41,699 nt of DNA from CAYUIS01 sp964444825 (GTDB taxonomy: Bacteria > Chloroflexota > Anaerolineae > B4-G1). Below are positions 41,348 through 41,699 of this stretch, one piece after another. The stretch is from assembly GCA_964444825.1 (NCBI GenBank), contig CAYUIS010000032.1:1-41699 (forward strand). The letters are read 5' to 3'. The notes below the pieces were generated by a model. The model was given only the letters and a program-made list of their open reading frames with translations, made no database searches and was not told the origin of the DNA. Numbering within the stretch: the stretch's first letter is position 1; each line of letters begins with the position of its first letter. A program made the translations under genes and the position numbers.

Positions 41348-41699
41348 ATGAAACTGGACGGGAAAGTAGCACTCATTACCGGAGCGGGTACTGGCATAGG
41401 CGCCGCAATCGCCCAGCGGTTCGTTGCCGACGGGGCGAGAATATGCATAACCGGCCGCCGCCAGGAACCGCTCGACAAAGTGGCCCAATCACTGCCGGCG
41501 GGGACAGTCGCGACGTGCGCCGGAGATGTAACCAAGTTCGAAGACGTCGAGCGAATGGTCGAGACGGCGCTCGGCTTCACCGGTAAACTCGACGTGCTGG
41601 TTAACAACGCGGCAATAGATCCGGGCGGGACGACCGTCGCTGACATAGATCCGGAGCTCTGGCACAGAGTTCTCGAAACAAACCTCACCGGTCCGTTGT
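41348..41699 (+). CDS. Short-chain dehydrogenase/reductase, C-terminus cut by window edge
   Basis: The first 117 codons of an SDR enzyme. The nucleotide-binding motif TGAGTGIG and the NNAAI motif (usual NNAG) are present, as is DVT for the adenine ring. Catalytic Ser-Tyr-Lys lie beyond the window. CITGRRQE, with Arg after the second strand, could favour NADP, though this is weak. It follows livF by 236 bases in the same direction and may act on the same compound. Confidence 0.9.
   Translation, partial: MKLDGKVALITGAGTGIGAAIAQRFVADGARICITGRRQEPLDKVAQSLPAGTVATCAGDVTKFEDVERMVETALGFTGKLDVLVNNAAIDPGGTTVADIDPELWHRVLETNLTGPL

Overview
The window looks like a chromosomal segment of an anaerobic or facultative Chloroflexota bacterium (Anaerolineae-like). 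That placement is inferred, not shown. It rests on secreted proteins with Thr/Pro-rich linkers, Ser/Thr kinase and FHA signalling, PII-like c-di-AMP receptor paralogs, very large FtsX-type permeases, and corrinoid, tungsten/molybdenum and Liv-transport genes side by side. No rRNA, tRNA, CRISPR array or insertion sequence was recognised. Promoters of the classic TTGACA/TATAAT type are easy to see.

Layout. (1) 1-5939, minus strand: a LolD/MacB-type ABC exporter, with an ATPase and a giant permease that runs off the left edge. (2) 6124-7425, minus: a clan GH-A-like hydrolase, separated from the exporter by two hairpins. (3) 7598-11021, plus: an ABC-F ATPase overlapping coaE, then a GNAT acetyltransferase and a small membrane protein. 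(4) 11186-14068, plus: a secreted, membrane-anchored GH3 protein. (5) 14121-15904: a Ser/Thr kinase divergent from an FHA-winged-helix regulator. (6) 15923-20291, minus: two DarA-like PII proteins, a B12-binding radical SAM protein, a PlsC acyltransferase and a LysM lipoprotein. (7) 20551-27952, plus: LacZ-type beta-galactosidase, nitroreductase, leucyl aminopeptidase, SMP-30/gluconolactonase-like protein and an MFS transporter.

(8) 27963-41699 is the most interesting part. A GntR/UTRA regulator overlaps a corrinoid protein gene on the minus strand. Divergent from them, behind a perfect consensus promoter, lie the decayed remains of a DUF1638 gene and an intact AcsE/MeTr-like methyltransferase. 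The plus-strand series continues with a second corrinoid protein, a UroD-fold methyltransferase-like protein without the usual HxC zinc motif, an aryl-alcohol-dehydrogenase-like Zn enzyme, an AOR-family tungsten/molybdenum oxidoreductase, a MoaD/ThiS-like sulfur carrier, a complete Liv-type ABC importer whose binding protein is a predicted Tat lipoprotein, and the start of an SDR dehydrogenase.

A working model, which is inference: the importer brings in a small, probably methylated (for example methoxylated) compound. Methyl groups pass through corrinoid protein to tetrahydrofolate. The remaining alcohol is oxidised to aldehyde by the dehydrogenase and to acid by the AOR enzyme, giving NADH and reduced ferredoxin. 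The substrate is unknown. No canonical MtaB/MttB-type substrate methyltransferase and no corrinoid reductive activator is visible in the window.
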